Assembly: GCF_002288925.2 (NCBI RefSeq)
Contig: NW_022098072.1
Span: 21,621,489-21,685,488 of the forward strand
DNA length: 64,000 nt
From: Delphinapterus leucas
Taxonomy: Eukaryota; Chordata; Mammalia; Artiodactyla; Monodontidae
Reading direction: 5' to 3'
The notes beneath the pieces were generated by a model, which saw only the letters and a program-made list of their open reading frames with translations, made no database searches and had not been told where the DNA came from. How positions within the stretch are numbered: the first letter of the stretch is position 1; each line of letters begins with the position of its first letter. The position numbers and the translations under genes were made by a program. Positions 1 to 11,545 of this stretch are shown here, one piece after another.

Positions 1-374
1 GGGTACTAGTGCCTGTGTTCTGTTGGATGAGGCTGGATCTTGTCTTTCTGGTGGGCAGGTCCATGTCTGGTGGTGTGTTTTGGGGTGTCTGTAGACTTAT
101 TATGATTTTAGGCAGCCTCTCTGCTAATAGGTGGGGTTGTGTTCCTGTCTTGCTAGTTGTTTGGCATAGGATGTCCAGCACTGTAGCTTGCTGGTCGTTG
201 AGTGAAGCTGTGTGTTGGTGTTGAGATGGAGATCTCTGGGAGATTTTCGCCGTCTGATATTATGGGCAGCTGGGAGGCCTGTTGTGGACCAGTGTCCTGA
301 AGTTGGCTCTCCCACCTCAGAGGCACAGCACTAACTCCTGGCTGCAGCACCAAGAGCCTTTCATCCACACGGCT

Positions 375-500
375 CAGAAGAAAAGGGAGGAAAAAGTAGA
401 AAGAAAAAATTAGTAGAAGTAGAAAGAAAGAAAGAAAGGAGGGAGGGAGGGAGCAAGGAAGGAAGGAGGGAAGGAAGGAAAGAAAGAACACAAAGTAAAA
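375..500. repeat. Purine-only tract (GGAA/GGGA/AAAG)n
   Basis: About 120 nt of almost pure purine on the + strand with GAAA, GGGA and GGAA units, lying inside the young LINE-1 5'UTR. It is likely to be length-variable. Confidence 0.85.
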
Positions 501-980
501 TAAAATAAAGATAAAATATAATGAAGTTATTAAAATAAAAAAAATTATTAAGAGGAAAAAAAAACAAAAAAATGGATGGATAGAACCCCTGAACAAATGG
601 TGGAATCAAAGCTATAAAAACAAAATCTCACACAGAAGCATACACATACACTCTCAGAAAAAGAGGAAAAGAGGAAAAAATCATAAATCTTGCTGTCAAA
701 GTCCACCTCCTCAATTTGGGATGATTCGTTGTCTAAAGGAAGGAAGGAAAGAAAGAACAAAGATAAAGTAAAATAAAATAAGGTTATTAAAATAAAAAGT
801 AATTATTAAGAAAAAGAACAGGACGGCTAGAACCCTCGGACAAATGGTGGAAGCAAAGCTGTACAGACAAAATCTCACACAGAAGCATACACATACACAC
901 AAAAAAAGGAAAAGGGGAAAGAATGATAAATCTTGCTCTCAAAGTCCACCTCCTTAATTTGGGATGATTCGTTGTCTATT
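471..980 (-). repeat. Two tandem monomers within the LINE-1 5'UTR
   Basis: Positions 471-735 and 736-980 are the same unit. Both run from GGAAGGAAAGAAAGAAC through an AT-rich part, then ACAAATGGTGGAA, CTCACACAGAAGCATACAC, and end GGGATGATTCGTTGTCTA. A handful of substitutions and short indels separate them. Confidence 0.85.
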
Positions 981-2525
981 CATGTATTCCACAGATACAG
1001 GTACATCAAGTTGATTGTGGAGCTTTAATCTGCTACTTCTGTGGCTGCTGGGAGAGATTTCCCTTTCCTTTCTTTGTTCTCACAGCTCCCAGGGGCTCAG
1101 CTTTGGGTTTGGCCCCGCCTCTGCGTGTAGGTCGCAGGAGGGCGTCTGTTCTTTGCTCAGACAGGACGGGGTTAAAGGAGCCGCTGATTCGGAGGCTCTG
1201 GCTCACTCAGGCCGGGGGTAGGGAGGGGCACGGAGTGCGGGGCGAGCCTGCTGCGGCAGAGGCCGGAGTGACGTTGCGCCAGCCTGAGGCGCGCCGTGCG
1301 TTCTCCTGGGGGAGTTGACCCTGGATCCCAGGACCCTGGCAGTGGTGGGCTGCACAGGCTTCCCGGAAGGGGGGTGTGGATAGTGACCTGTGTTCGCACA
1401 CAGGCTTCTTGGTGGCGGCAGCAGCGGCCTTAGCGTCTCATGTCTGTCTCTGGGGTCCGCACCTTTAGCCGCGGCTCGCACCCGTCTCTGGAGCTCCTTT
1501 AAGCAGCGTTCTTAATCCCCTCTCCTCGTGCACCAGGAAATAAAGAGGGAAGAAAAAGTCTCTTGCCTCTTCGGTGGGTCCAGACTTTTCCCTGGACTCC
1601 CTCCCGGCTAGCCGTGGTGCACTAATCCCCTGAAGGCTGTGTTCACGCCGCCAACCCCAGTCCTCTCCCGGCGCTCCGACCGAAGCCCGAGCCTCAGCTC
1701 CCAGCCCCGCCCGCCCCGGCGAGTGAGCAGACAAGCCTCTCGGCTGGTGAGTGCCGGTCGGCCCTGATCCTCTGTGCTGGAATCTCTCCGCTTTGCCCTC
1801 CGCACCCCTGTTGCTGTGCTCTCCTCCGCGGCGCCGAAGCTCCCCCCCTCCGCCACCCGCAGTCTCCGCCCGCGAAGGGGCTTCCTAGTGTGTGGAAACT
1901 TTTCCTTCTTCACAGCTCCCTCCCGCTGGTGCAGGACCTGTCCCTATCCTTTTGTCTCTGTTTATTCTTTTTTCTTTTGCCCTACCCAGGTATGTGGGGG
2001 ATTTCTTGCCTTTTGGGAGGTCTGAGGTCTTCTGCCAGCGTTCAGTAGGTGTTCTGTAGGAGTTGTTCCACGTGTAGATGTATTTCTGGTGTATCTGTGG
2101 GGAGGAAGGTGATCTCCACGTCTTACTCTTCCGCCATCTTCCCGGAAGTCACTAGTGTATTATTGTCAATTTCTCCTTTTATGTCTGTTAATATTTGCTT
2201 TATATATTTAAGTGCTCCTATATTAGGTGAATATATGTTAATGAATGTTATATCCTCCCTTGTGTTGATCCCTTTATCATTATATCATGCCCTTCTTTTT
2301 CTTTTGTTATAGACTGTTTCAAAGTCTATTTTGTCTGCTATGAGTATTACTACCCCAGCTTTCTTGTTTTCATTTGCATGAAATATTTCTCCAGCTGTTC
2401 ATTTTCAATCTGTGTGTTTCTTTAGCTCTGAAGTGAGTCTCTTGTAGGCCTCATGTGGATGGGTCTTGTCTTTTAATCTGATCAGGCACCCTGTGTCTTT
2501 TGATTGGAGCATTTAGTCCACTGAC

Positions 2526-2887
2526 TTTTTTTTTTTTAATTTTTGGCTGTGTTGGGTCTTTGTTGCTGCGCATGGGCTTTCTCTAGTTGTGGTGAGTGGG
2601 GGCTACTCTTCATTGTAGTGTATGGGCTTCTCATTGAGGTGGCTTCTCTTGTTGTGGAGCACAGGCTCTAGGTGCACAGGCTTCAGTAGTTGTGGCACAC
2701 AGGCTCAGTAGTTGTGGCACACAGGCTCAGTAGCTGTGGCTTGCAGGCTCTAGAGCACAGGCTCGGTAGCTGTGGTGCTTCGGCTTAGTTGCTCCGCGGC
2801 ATGTGGGATCTTCCCAGACCAGGGCTCGAACCCGGGTCCCCTGCCTTGGCAGGCAGATTCTTAACCACTGTGCCACCAGGGAAGTCC
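2526..2887 (-). mobile_element. CHR-type SINE
   Basis: Starts with a T-run on the + strand (the A-tail) and ends with the tRNA-derived head, read in complement as GGACTTCCCTGGTGGCACAG. Imperfect target duplication AGTCCAYTGAC at 2515-2525 and 2888-2898. Confidence 0.88.
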
Positions 2888-3844
2888 AGTCCATTGACAT
2901 TTAAAGTGATTATTGATAGGTTTGTACTTAACTGCCATTTTGTTACTCGTTTCTGGTTGTTTTTGTAGTTCTTCTCTCCTCTTTTTTTCTTTTAGTTACA
3001 TCCCTTGTGGTTTGATAGTTTCTTTAGTGGTATGCTTGTGTTTCTTGATCCTTTTTGTGTATCTGTTGTAGGTTTTTGATTTGTGGTTATCATGTGGTTC
3101 ATATATGTTGACATATTGACTGTATCTACTTGTTTTAAACTGGTAGTCATTTAAGTTCAAACACATTCTAAAGGTCTATATTTTTTTACTCTCCTCCCCA
3201 TGTTTTGTGTTTTGATGTCATGTTTCATATCTTCATATTTATCCCTTAACTGTGTGTTGTAGTTATAGTTGATTTCACAATTTTTTTGTCTTTTAATCTT
3301 TATACTAGCTTATTTAAGTGATTGATCCATAGTCTTTACTATATATTTCTTTCCTATTGTGATTTTTTCCTTTTTATAGATTCTTACTTGTTGTAGCCTT
3401 TTCTTTTCCACTTAGAGAAGACCCTTTAACATTTTTATTTAGGGTAGGTTTAGTATTGATGAACTGTTTTAGTTTTTGCTTGCCTAAGAAGTTCTTTATC
3501 TCTCCTTCAATTCTGAATGATAATCTTGCTGGGTAGAGTATCCTCAGTTACAGGTTTTTCCTTTTCAGCATTTTAAATATATAATGCAACTCTCTGTGGC
3601 CTGCAAAGTTTATGCAGGAAAATCAGCTGATAATCATATCAGATTTCCTTTGTGTGTGACTCCTTGTTTTTCTCTTGCTACCTTTAGAATTCTCTTTTTT
3701 ACTTTAACTTTTGCCATTTTAATTGTGATATGTCTCGGTGTGGGTCTCTTTGGCTTCATCTTTTTGGGGACTCTGTGATTCCTGTATATCTGTTTCTTCT
3801 TCAAGTTCAAGAAATTTTCAGTCAATTTCATCAAATACATTTTT

Positions 3845-4264
3845 AAAAAAGGATTTATTTATTTATTTATTTTTTAAAATTTATTTTTGGCTGCATTGGG
3901 TCTTAGTTGCAGCATGTGGGATCTTTGTTGAGGCATGTCGGATCTTTCATTGTGGCGCGCGGGCTCTTTGCAGCACGTGGGCTTCTCTCTAGTTGTGGCA
4001 TGTGGGTTTTCTCTTCTCTAGTTGTGGCACGCAGGCTCCAGGGTGTGTCGGCTCTGTAGTGGTGGTGTGCAGGTTCCAGAGCACATGGGATCTGTAGTTT
4101 GTGGCACGCAGCCTCTCTAGTTGAGGCGTGCCAGCTCAGTAGTTGTGGTCCATGGGCTTAGTGCCCTGCCACACGTGGGATCTTAGTTCCCTGACCAGGG
4201 ATCGAACCCGTGTCCCCTGCATTATAAGGTGGATTCTTTACCACTGGACCACCAGGGAGTTCCC
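3845..4264 (-). mobile_element. CHR-type SINE
   Basis: A-tail on the left, tRNA-like head on the right. Perfect 14-bp duplication TCAAATACATTTTT at about 3831-3844 and 4265-4278. Inserted in the older antisense LINE-1. Confidence 0.88.
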
Positions 4265-5862
4265 TCAAATACATTTTTGACCCCTTTCTCTCTTTTCCTC
4301 TGGCACCTCTATAATGTGAATATTTGTACACTTGATGTTGTTTCAGAGGTTCCTTAAACTATTTTCATTTTTTAAATTTGCTTTTTTTTTACTTTCTAGA
4401 TTGGGTGATTTGCATTATACTGTATTCCAGATCACTTATGCATCCTTCTGCATCATCTAGTCTGCTGTTAATTCCTTTTAGTATTTTTCAGTTATGGTAT
4501 TCTTTTGCTCTGACTGGTTCTCTTTTTATATTTAGCTCCTTGTTAAAATTCTCAGTTTGTTCATCTATTCTTTTCCCTAGTTCAGTTAGCATTCTTATTA
4601 CTAATGGCTTGAACTCTTTGGTAAATTACTTATCTGTGTTTCTTTAGTTGTTTTTTGTGGTTTTTTCCTCGTTTTTTTATTTGAAAGAAATTCCTCTATC
4701 TTCTCATTTCACTTAACTTTCTCTGCCCTGTGAAATTAGGTGAAATAGTTACCTAGCCTGGTATTGAATGGTGTCTTTTTGTGGGAGTGTCCCTCTACAG
4801 TCTGCATGTACACAGTGGCTTTGGTGGGAGAGCTAGATCTGTTGTGAGCATGAGTCATGTCTTCCCCCATGGTGTGCTGGTAGCTATCACCTTGGTAAGA
4901 GGTGGGCCTGGGGATGGAGGGGTTGGAGCCATAGCCAAGTGTGAACCAGGGCTTCTCTCTGCTCATTGGCCTACACCACCCTATCGGTGGTGGGGTCAGA
5001 TCCCAAGTTGCTGGAGGGTCAGGTCTGAGCTGGTTCTGTTGCCCCTAAGTGTGTGCTCTCCCCCCTCCCAGCTTTGGCACCTTCACCCCAGAGGGGAGCA
5101 GTGCTGGAGAAGAGGGGCCAGAGTGGTGCCTGCTGTAGGCCAGGGTGCACTAGGGCAGTCTCAGCACACCAGTCAGAGTTCCATATTGCTTTCAATCTTT
5201 TGCCTCCCTGAGCACCAGGAATGGCTGCCCTTGCCCCAGTCAGATGTCCTGCTGGTCCAAGCTGGCTATGTCCCGCAGAGTTGCACACTCTCCTCAGTTG
5301 CATCAAGCTTTACCCTAGCGTTCCATAGAGCAAGAGAGTCTGGCGCCAGTGCTTATCTCAGGCTGGCACACGGTCATGGGAAGCTGGCCAGAATCCTGGT
5401 CAGTTTCAATCTGCTTCCTCTGCCTTGTTTCAGGAGTAAGTGAGCATGTGTGTGCTCTTCACAAGTGGAGTCTAGGTTTTTACAGCCCTGCTGTCAGTCC
5501 CACTGTTTTTCAAACCAGTTAAGAGGACTTGTCTTCCTGGTGTCTGACCCCAGGGCTGGGGTGCCCAATATGTGGTTCGAACTACTCACCCCCTGCAGAA
5601 GATATCTCCAAGCCCATGTAACCCCCCTCCTCTTCTGTGTCCCCTCCCAGGGGCCCAGGTCCCAACCTGATTGCTTCTCTTCCCTTCCTACTTGACACCA
5701 TGTGCTCTTTCTTAGAGTCTTGGCTGTATGAATGTCTCTGCCAGTCTCCAGTTTGTTTTCAGTGAGAATTGTTCCACATGAAGATGTATTTTTGGTGTGT
5801 TCATGGGGAGAGGTGAGCTCTGCATCCTCCTATTCTGCCATCTTGATCCCCTTCCTGTTCGA

Positions 5863-6400
5863 TTTTTTATAAGTTTGCTAGAATTTACTACTGAAAGCAT
5901 TTGGACTTGCTTTGTTGGGCAAATTTTGATAATGAATCATTTTTTATAGTAGGTATAGGGCTATACAGAGTTTCAGTGGGTCTTGAATCACTTCTGATAA
6001 GTAGTGTTTTTCAGTAAAATTTTCCATTTCATCTTAGTTGTTGAATTTACTGGCATCAAGTTGTTCATAATGTTCCTGTATTAACCTTTTGATCGCTATA
6101 GGATTTGTAGTGAAGCTCCTTCTTTCATTCCTGACATTGGTGTTTTGTGTTCTTTATCATTTTTTTGGATCCACCTTGCTAGGCATTTATCAATTTTATT
6201 ACTCTTTTGAAAGAATCAACTTTTGACTTGGTTAGTTTTCTCTGTTGTTTGTTTTCTGTTTAATCAATTTTTGCTCTTAGGCTTATAGATAAGCCTCTTC
6301 CTCTTATAGATTTTGGGTTGATCAGTTCATTTTTTTTAGCTTCATAAGGTACAAATTTAGATCATTGACTTAATTTTTTTCTTTTCTAATATAAAGCATT
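5863..6400 (-). mobile_element. Ancient LINE-1 ORF2 fragment, antisense
   Basis: AT-rich sequence with recognisable antisense L1 reverse-transcriptase-region phrases, for example GAATCAACTTTTGACTTGGT at about 6213. Diverged and without an open frame. It may be the target into which the 2150-5852 element inserted. Confidence 0.6.
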
Positions 6401-6419
6401 TAAAACTATAAATCTAAGT

Positions 6420-6690
6420 AGAAAAATAGTCGAAAGACTGTGGAAAAAGTATTAGTAGGCTGAACAATAGATAAAGTAGTATATTCTTATATACAAATTT
6501 TTTTTTATAAAACTGAAAAATGAAACACCTGACAAAAAGGACAAGGACCTGAATAGGTGATTTGCCAAAAAAGTATGAATATGAAATGATGTTCAACTTG
6601 CCAATAATTAAAGTAATAATGTGAAAATAGATTCCCATTTTTCACTTGTCAGAATGGCAAAGATTGGAAAGATTGACCAAAGTCATTGTC
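6420..6690 (+). mobile_element. Ancient LINE-1 ORF2 3' fragment, sense
   Basis: Contains the sense L1 pattern ACCTGAATAGGTGATTTGCC (about 6548) followed by CACTTGTCAGAATGGCAAAG (about 6642), as found near the end of L1 ORF2. Heavily diverged. Confidence 0.55.
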
Positions 6691-8884
6691 GACATGTGTA
6701 TGAAAGAAATGGGCATTCTTGTTTTGGTTGATGGGGAGGGTATTAATTGGTTGTGAAGGAGTTAGGGGACACATTGAGGAACAAAAGAGACAGTGAGCAA
6801 GATAGGGTGCCTCTCATACTGAGCCTTCATTTAGAAGGGAAAGTCGGTAGAATTGCCCCGAGGTGAGGTTCATGTTGGCATTGTCACCTTGTGTTTAGAG
6901 GTGGATTTTGAGGACTGTTTGGAGAGGAAAGGGAGATGGGTTGCTAGATAGCATGCAGGAGATACAGTTCTGGCCTTGGGAAGGTTCTGCTTCCTCCAAA
7001 GCTTTACCTGTTCTGTCCCTCAGCACCTTCATGTTGTCCTTTGGCTCATGTGACCCAGGCCTACAGATAAACTAAGACCAGATCCAGCCCTGATGCTCGT
7101 ACACCCCAGTGCAACTAGGAGTTGCCCACAGGTGATTAGCAATCTGAAGTTATCCTGGAAAAAAACTGCAGTTTACCTTAGATGATTTCCAGTTTCTAGC
7201 CTTTAATACATGATGCCCTAGGGGTCTTACCATTGCAGTAAGTGACCATTTCATAACAAAGAAATGAACACAAAGCAGTTAACTTTAAAATTGGTCGCTG
7301 AACAGAACTGTGGCAGATTTTTGTGTCTGCATGTGTTTTGTGGGAGTGAAGTTGTTAAGATAATTTTTACTTTTGCTAGCTCAGAATTGTTAGTATGTAT
7401 GTTTGTATCTTTGTGTTTATTTAATTCCTGCCTGGTTCTAAAAAGATTTAAGGAAGCTTCTCCCTCCTCCCCACCCCATCACATGAAACAGAATAAAATA
7501 AGTAAGAACCACTTCATGAGGAATGTAGCTTATTTAATTAGCCCTTGATATTAGTCTTGATTTGGGAATTAGGGGATAGGAGAGGACAGCATAGGATGTG
7601 GTTCACTAAGGGACTGTGGAACTGGGAACAAAATGATATAAACTGGAGAGAGAATCAAGGTGATGATAGCAGATTTAGAAGATGTGATTGGAGGTGACAA
7701 AGTTTCCACTTGTTTCTAGAGGTGATTTGACACTTGCCCATCAGTAAAGCCCTGAAGCTGTGAAGAGTGAGCTTGGCGACATCCCTCTCTATCAGAGGCT
7801 CCTTTCCCTTTCTGGGCTGTGTTACCTGTTGTGGGATTGCAGGAATCAGAGGTGGCAGGCCTGCAAGATTGTTAAAGATTGTGAGAAGTAACTTCGTGAT
7901 GATCTTTAAAAATAATACCTTTATTCTGAAAGTTCAAGTGAAGTTTAGTATTAATTGAAGCTGTCAGACAACCTAAAATGTCTCCTCTTTCAAGGAGGCT
8001 AATTTTTCTTCCCTCAGCTGAAAAGTGAGTGATTAATTAGCCTGTCATTATCAAAGGAGATGATAATGTTAGTAGATACCGAATTTCCTGTTAAGTGGAT
8101 TACCTATTGTATTCCATTTGGAGTTCAGGTATATATTTTAGAAAGACATTCATCTTTAAACCAAGTCACCACTGTTAAAGCTACATATTGAAATTTTAAG
8201 CTTTTTCTTGATACTTAACTTTCAGAAGAGAGCCAGCTCAGATCATCTTCTATCTTAATAGGCATTTTAAGGTAGCTTTTTTCGGTATCCTAATTTTCCA
8301 CTCCAGCTCTTGCCAAACCGCCACCCCCCAACAAATCTACTAACATACACAGATGTTCTCCCCTGCGGAGTCGATTCATCTCATCCGCGTCTATGCATGC
8401 ATTCAGGCAGTCTAGCTGATGTGTGCCTGATTTATGGAAGTCTTGTACACTCCAATTACTGCTCCCTTTTCCTTACCAGTTGCTTTTGGGCATTTTATTT
8501 ACCTCCTTTTTCACCTTCACCATTTGAATTTCAGACTGCCAGTACTTGAGATGACCTTTCCTTCTTCCTACAATCTCTAGTTATTACTAAGAATTTACAA
8601 TGAATTTAACCGCAACTTTCCAGATATGTAAGTCTCTTCTCAGCACATTCACATATGTTAGGTATTCTTACTGGCTTCATCTTCTTGAAGCAGTGGCTCA
8701 AATCTGTACTGGTTGCTCCCAAGGCCTCCAGCACAGCCGCCATCCTGGATCTCCCTTGACCATCATTCAGCAACCTCTCTTGTGATGATCTCCTGACTTT
8801 CCCAGAGCCTGTATTTTTTTCTTTCTTGATTTATGCCCTCATTTTGGTGGAGCACCTCCTTCAGTTGCTTCATGAGAAAGTGAA

Positions 8885-9482
8885 ACTTGTGTGACTCAGA
8901 TTGGGACTTCAACCCACAGGCTGGGACTCGAATCCAGCCAAAACCCAGGTTGGGACTTGAACCCACAGTCTTTTAACTGAGATTACACCCTGGTCTCAGG
9001 ACTTAATGAAGCTCAGGTTCTTGATGTCTCATCGCAGAAAGAATTCAGGGAGAGACAGATTGATAGGTAAGAGGTGGATTTATTTAGAGAGAAACACACT
9101 CCACAGACAGAGTCTCAGAAGGCAAGAGAGGCACCAGGGTACAGGGTTGTCAGTTTAGGGGTGGATAATTTCATAGGCTAATGAGTGGGAGGAGTGTTCC
9201 AGCTATTTTGGGGAAGGGGAGGGCATTTCCAGGAATTGGGCCACCACCCACTTTTTGACCTTTATGGTTGGTCTTGGAACTGTCATGGTGCTCGGTGTGT
9301 CATTTAGCTTGCTGATGTGTTACCATGCACATGTATGCAATGCAATGTATACTGAGGCTCAAGTCTAGTGGAAGTTGACATCTGCCATCCTGGACCTATT
9401 TGGTTCTAATCAGTTTATGTCATGTCCTTGAGCTATGTCATTCTTTTAAAGGTTGTGCCCTACCCCCTTCCCTCCTGTTTCA
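8885..9482 (-). mobile_element. Solitary endogenous retrovirus LTR (ERV1-like)
   Basis: Read on the minus strand it begins TGAAACAGGAGGGAAGG at 9482, has an AATAAA signal (complement near 9078-9085), and continues through an R/U5-like segment ending near 8890. No internal retroviral genes flank it, so it is either a solo LTR or a truncated copy. The family name is not certain. Confidence 0.65.
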
Positions 9483-9671
9483 AAAGGGTTCATGGACAGG
9501 AAGTTTTTTGAGCCCATACATTTCTGAAAATGTCCTTATCCTACCCTCAGGTTTGATTGATAGGTTTAATGTTGAATTAAAGATTGAAATTAATTTTCCC
9601 TTAAAAATTTGAAGGCATTATGTCCCTGTCTTCCACCTTCAGTGTTGCTGTGGAGACTTTCTAGTGTTCAT

Positions 9672-10005
9672 TCATTCATTCATTTATTTATTTATGGCTG
9701 TGTCGGGTCTTTGTTGCTGTGTGTGGGCTTTCTCTAGTTGCAGCAAGCGGGGGCTACTCTTCGTTGCAGTGCACAGGCTTATTGCAGTGGCTTCTCTTGT
9801 TGCAGAGCATGGGCTCTAGGCGTGCGGGCTTCAGTAGTGTGGCATGTGGGCTCAGCAGTTGTGCCTCCCAGGCTCAGCAGTTGTGCCTCGCAGGCTCAGT
9901 AGTTGTGGCTCCACGGCATGTGGGATCTTCCTGGACCAGGGCTCGAACCCATGTCTCCTGCATTGGCAGGCGGATTCTTAACCACTGAGCCACCAGGGAA
10001 GTCCC
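9672..10005 (-). mobile_element. CHR-type SINE
   Basis: (CATT)n/(TTTA)n tail on the left; tRNA-like head on the right ending AGGGAAGTCCC. Imperfect duplication AGTGTTSCA at 9663-9671 and 10007-10015. Confidence 0.87.
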
Positions 10006-10299
10006 AGTGTTGCACTATTCTTGATCTTTAGTTTGAAGCCTTTTTTTTTCCTCTTTAGAAGCTGTGCTAGCTCCTTTTTAGCTTCAGTTTTCCGAAATTT
10101 TACACTCCTACCTCCAGAGATAAAAGATGCCACAGATTTCTGTGCCTTTGGAGATTCTGTAGTATAAATTAGATTGCTTCTTGACTTCCCACTGCTTTCT
10201 TGGGCATGCTTTTCTGTTTAAAATGATTTTTTTTGCTGCTACTTCATTCTTTCTTTTGCCCTTGGGGCTTATGTCTAAAAAAAAAGACCATAAAAAACT

Positions 10300-11030
10300 T
10301 TATTATGATTTTCGTAAGGCTTCTGGGAGGAACAGAGGTGTTCACTCCTCTGTCTTTACCCAGAAGGCTACCCATTTGCTCTCCACCCAGCTCTGCTGTG
10401 GATTTTGCCCCCACTTCACGGAGACTGCCCCTTGCCCCTGGAACAGCCACTCACAAGCTCTTATTGTCAGACCCCCTGGACACTTCTCTGTCCTCATCTT
10501 TCTTGACCTCTCAGCATCATTTGATGTGGCAGTGACCGCTCCCTTCTTTTCCAAATCATCTCCCTTTGCTTTGATGACTCCAGCTGCCCTTCCTCTCAGT
10601 CTTCCCAGCAGGTTCCTTCTCCATATTCAGCTTCTAAATAATTTTATTTAGATTGCCTCAGGCTAGGAGTTTTTTTGTTTTGTTTTTTGTGGGTTTTTTG
10701 GCTCTGTCTCTATCTTTACTCTCCCAAGGAGGTTAATCCAGTCCCGTGACTTCACTTTAAATGCCATTTATGTGCTGATGACACCCTCTGAGATCTCTCC
10801 TCTGAGCTCCAGACTCAGTTCCCACTTGATCCCTTTGGGAATGTTGTAAACAGAAATCTTGTTTTTCCTTCAAACCTGCTTCTTCTCCAGTCAAGCCTAC
10901 GTCCATAAGTGGCACCACCATGTAGCTAGTTGCTCATCAAGCAAAAGTAATTGGATTGATTACTCCTTCTTTTCCAGTTTAATCCATTAGCAAGTTCTAT
11001 GCCCAGAATCTATCTTCAATTTATCTTTGC
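10300..11030 (+). mobile_element. Degraded LINE-2 (L2) fragment, sense
   Basis: Diverged pyrimidine-rich L2 ORF2 sequence. The region around 10768-10810 (TATGTGCTGATGACACCCTC, then CTGAGCTCCAGACTCAG) corresponds to the L2 reverse-transcriptase YADD segment. Frames are broken. Confidence 0.6.
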
Positions 11031-11224
11031 CCTTAGGTGTCTAGCCCAGTGCCTGGCGCATATGAGACATTCACTGGTAAATGGCCAAGTGAATGATGTC
11101 AATAGGGAACCAGGAAAATTGGTGTTAAAAATGTGAACTTTTAAAAATGTTCTGAAAGACAGTCTTTGAAAGTAAAGGCAGAGGGACTGTTCTAGTTTAA
11201 AAGACATTTTTAAAAAAAGACCTG

Positions 11225-11540
11225 GGACTTCCCTGGTGGTACAGTGGTTAAGAATCCGCCTGCTGATACAGGGGACATGGGTTTGAGCCCTGGTCTGGGA
11301 AGATCCCACATGCTGTGGAGCAACTAAGCCCAAGTGCCACAGCTACTGAGCCTGCACTCTAGAGCCTGCGAGCCACAACTACTGAAGCCCACGTGCCTAG
11401 AGCCTGTGCTCCGCAACAAGAGAAGCCACCGCAATGAGAAGCCCACGCACCGCAACGAAGAGTAGACCCCGCTCGCAGCAACTAGAGAAAGCCCACGTGC
11501 AGCAGCAAAGACTCAACACAGCCAAAAATAAAATAAATAA
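11225..11540 (+). mobile_element. CHR-type SINE
   Basis: tRNA-derived head GACTTCCCTGGTGGTACAG at the left, A-rich tail at the right. Duplication AAAAGACCTGG at 11215-11225 and 11541-11551. It faces the SINE at 11715-12124. Confidence 0.9.
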
Positions 11541-11545
11541 AAAAG

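Larger units (their letters stand above)
1..2149 (-). mobile_element. Young LINE-1, 5'UTR portion, antisense to FIG4
   Basis: The 5' end is at about 2149. There the minus strand begins with a GC-rich stretch containing AAGATGGCGG (complement at 2131-2140), a YY1-type site found at LINE-1 starts. A CpG-rich promoter-like block follows (about 1090-1900), then two 250-bp imperfect tandem units and a purine tract, and then further 5' sequence running off the left edge. The block matches what I know as the cetacean LINE-1 5'UTR. The preserved CpGs suggest a recent insertion. No intact ORF is in view. Confidence 0.75.
2150..5852 (-). mobile_element. Older LINE-1 5' region, antisense, interrupted by two SINEs
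   Basis: On the minus strand the element starts at about 5852 with a diverged L1 head (AAGATGGCAG, complement at 5835-5844), followed by about 1.1 kb of GC-rich old 5'UTR (4745-5850) and then A-rich L1 sequence down to 2150. Typical antisense L1 phrases are visible, such as TATGAGTATTACTACCCCAG at about 2339. CHR SINEs at 2526-2887 and 3845-4264 interrupt it, and the young LINE-1 truncates it on the left. Confidence 0.7.

Noticed and set aside
153..596. Minus-strand frame with a Phe/Leu/Ser-rich product that looks like a membrane protein
   Set aside because: It is translation of the complement of a purine-only tract in the LINE-1 5'UTR; the hydrophobic runs are an artefact of low complexity.
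2100..2160. ETS/YY1-like motif cluster (GCCATCTTCCCGGAAGT) as a FIG4 promoter
   Set aside because: It is the 5' end of a LINE-1 on the minus strand. FIG4 exon 1 does not follow, and exon 2 is 13.5 kb away.
4781..5443. Open frame of 220 codons on the + strand
   Set aside because: Lies antisense within an old LINE-1 5'UTR. No conserved domain or splice context; GC-rich sequence opens frames by chance.
10181..10651. Open frame of 156 codons on the + strand
   Set aside because: Overlaps a degraded L2 segment with no consistent reading frame of the L2 protein.
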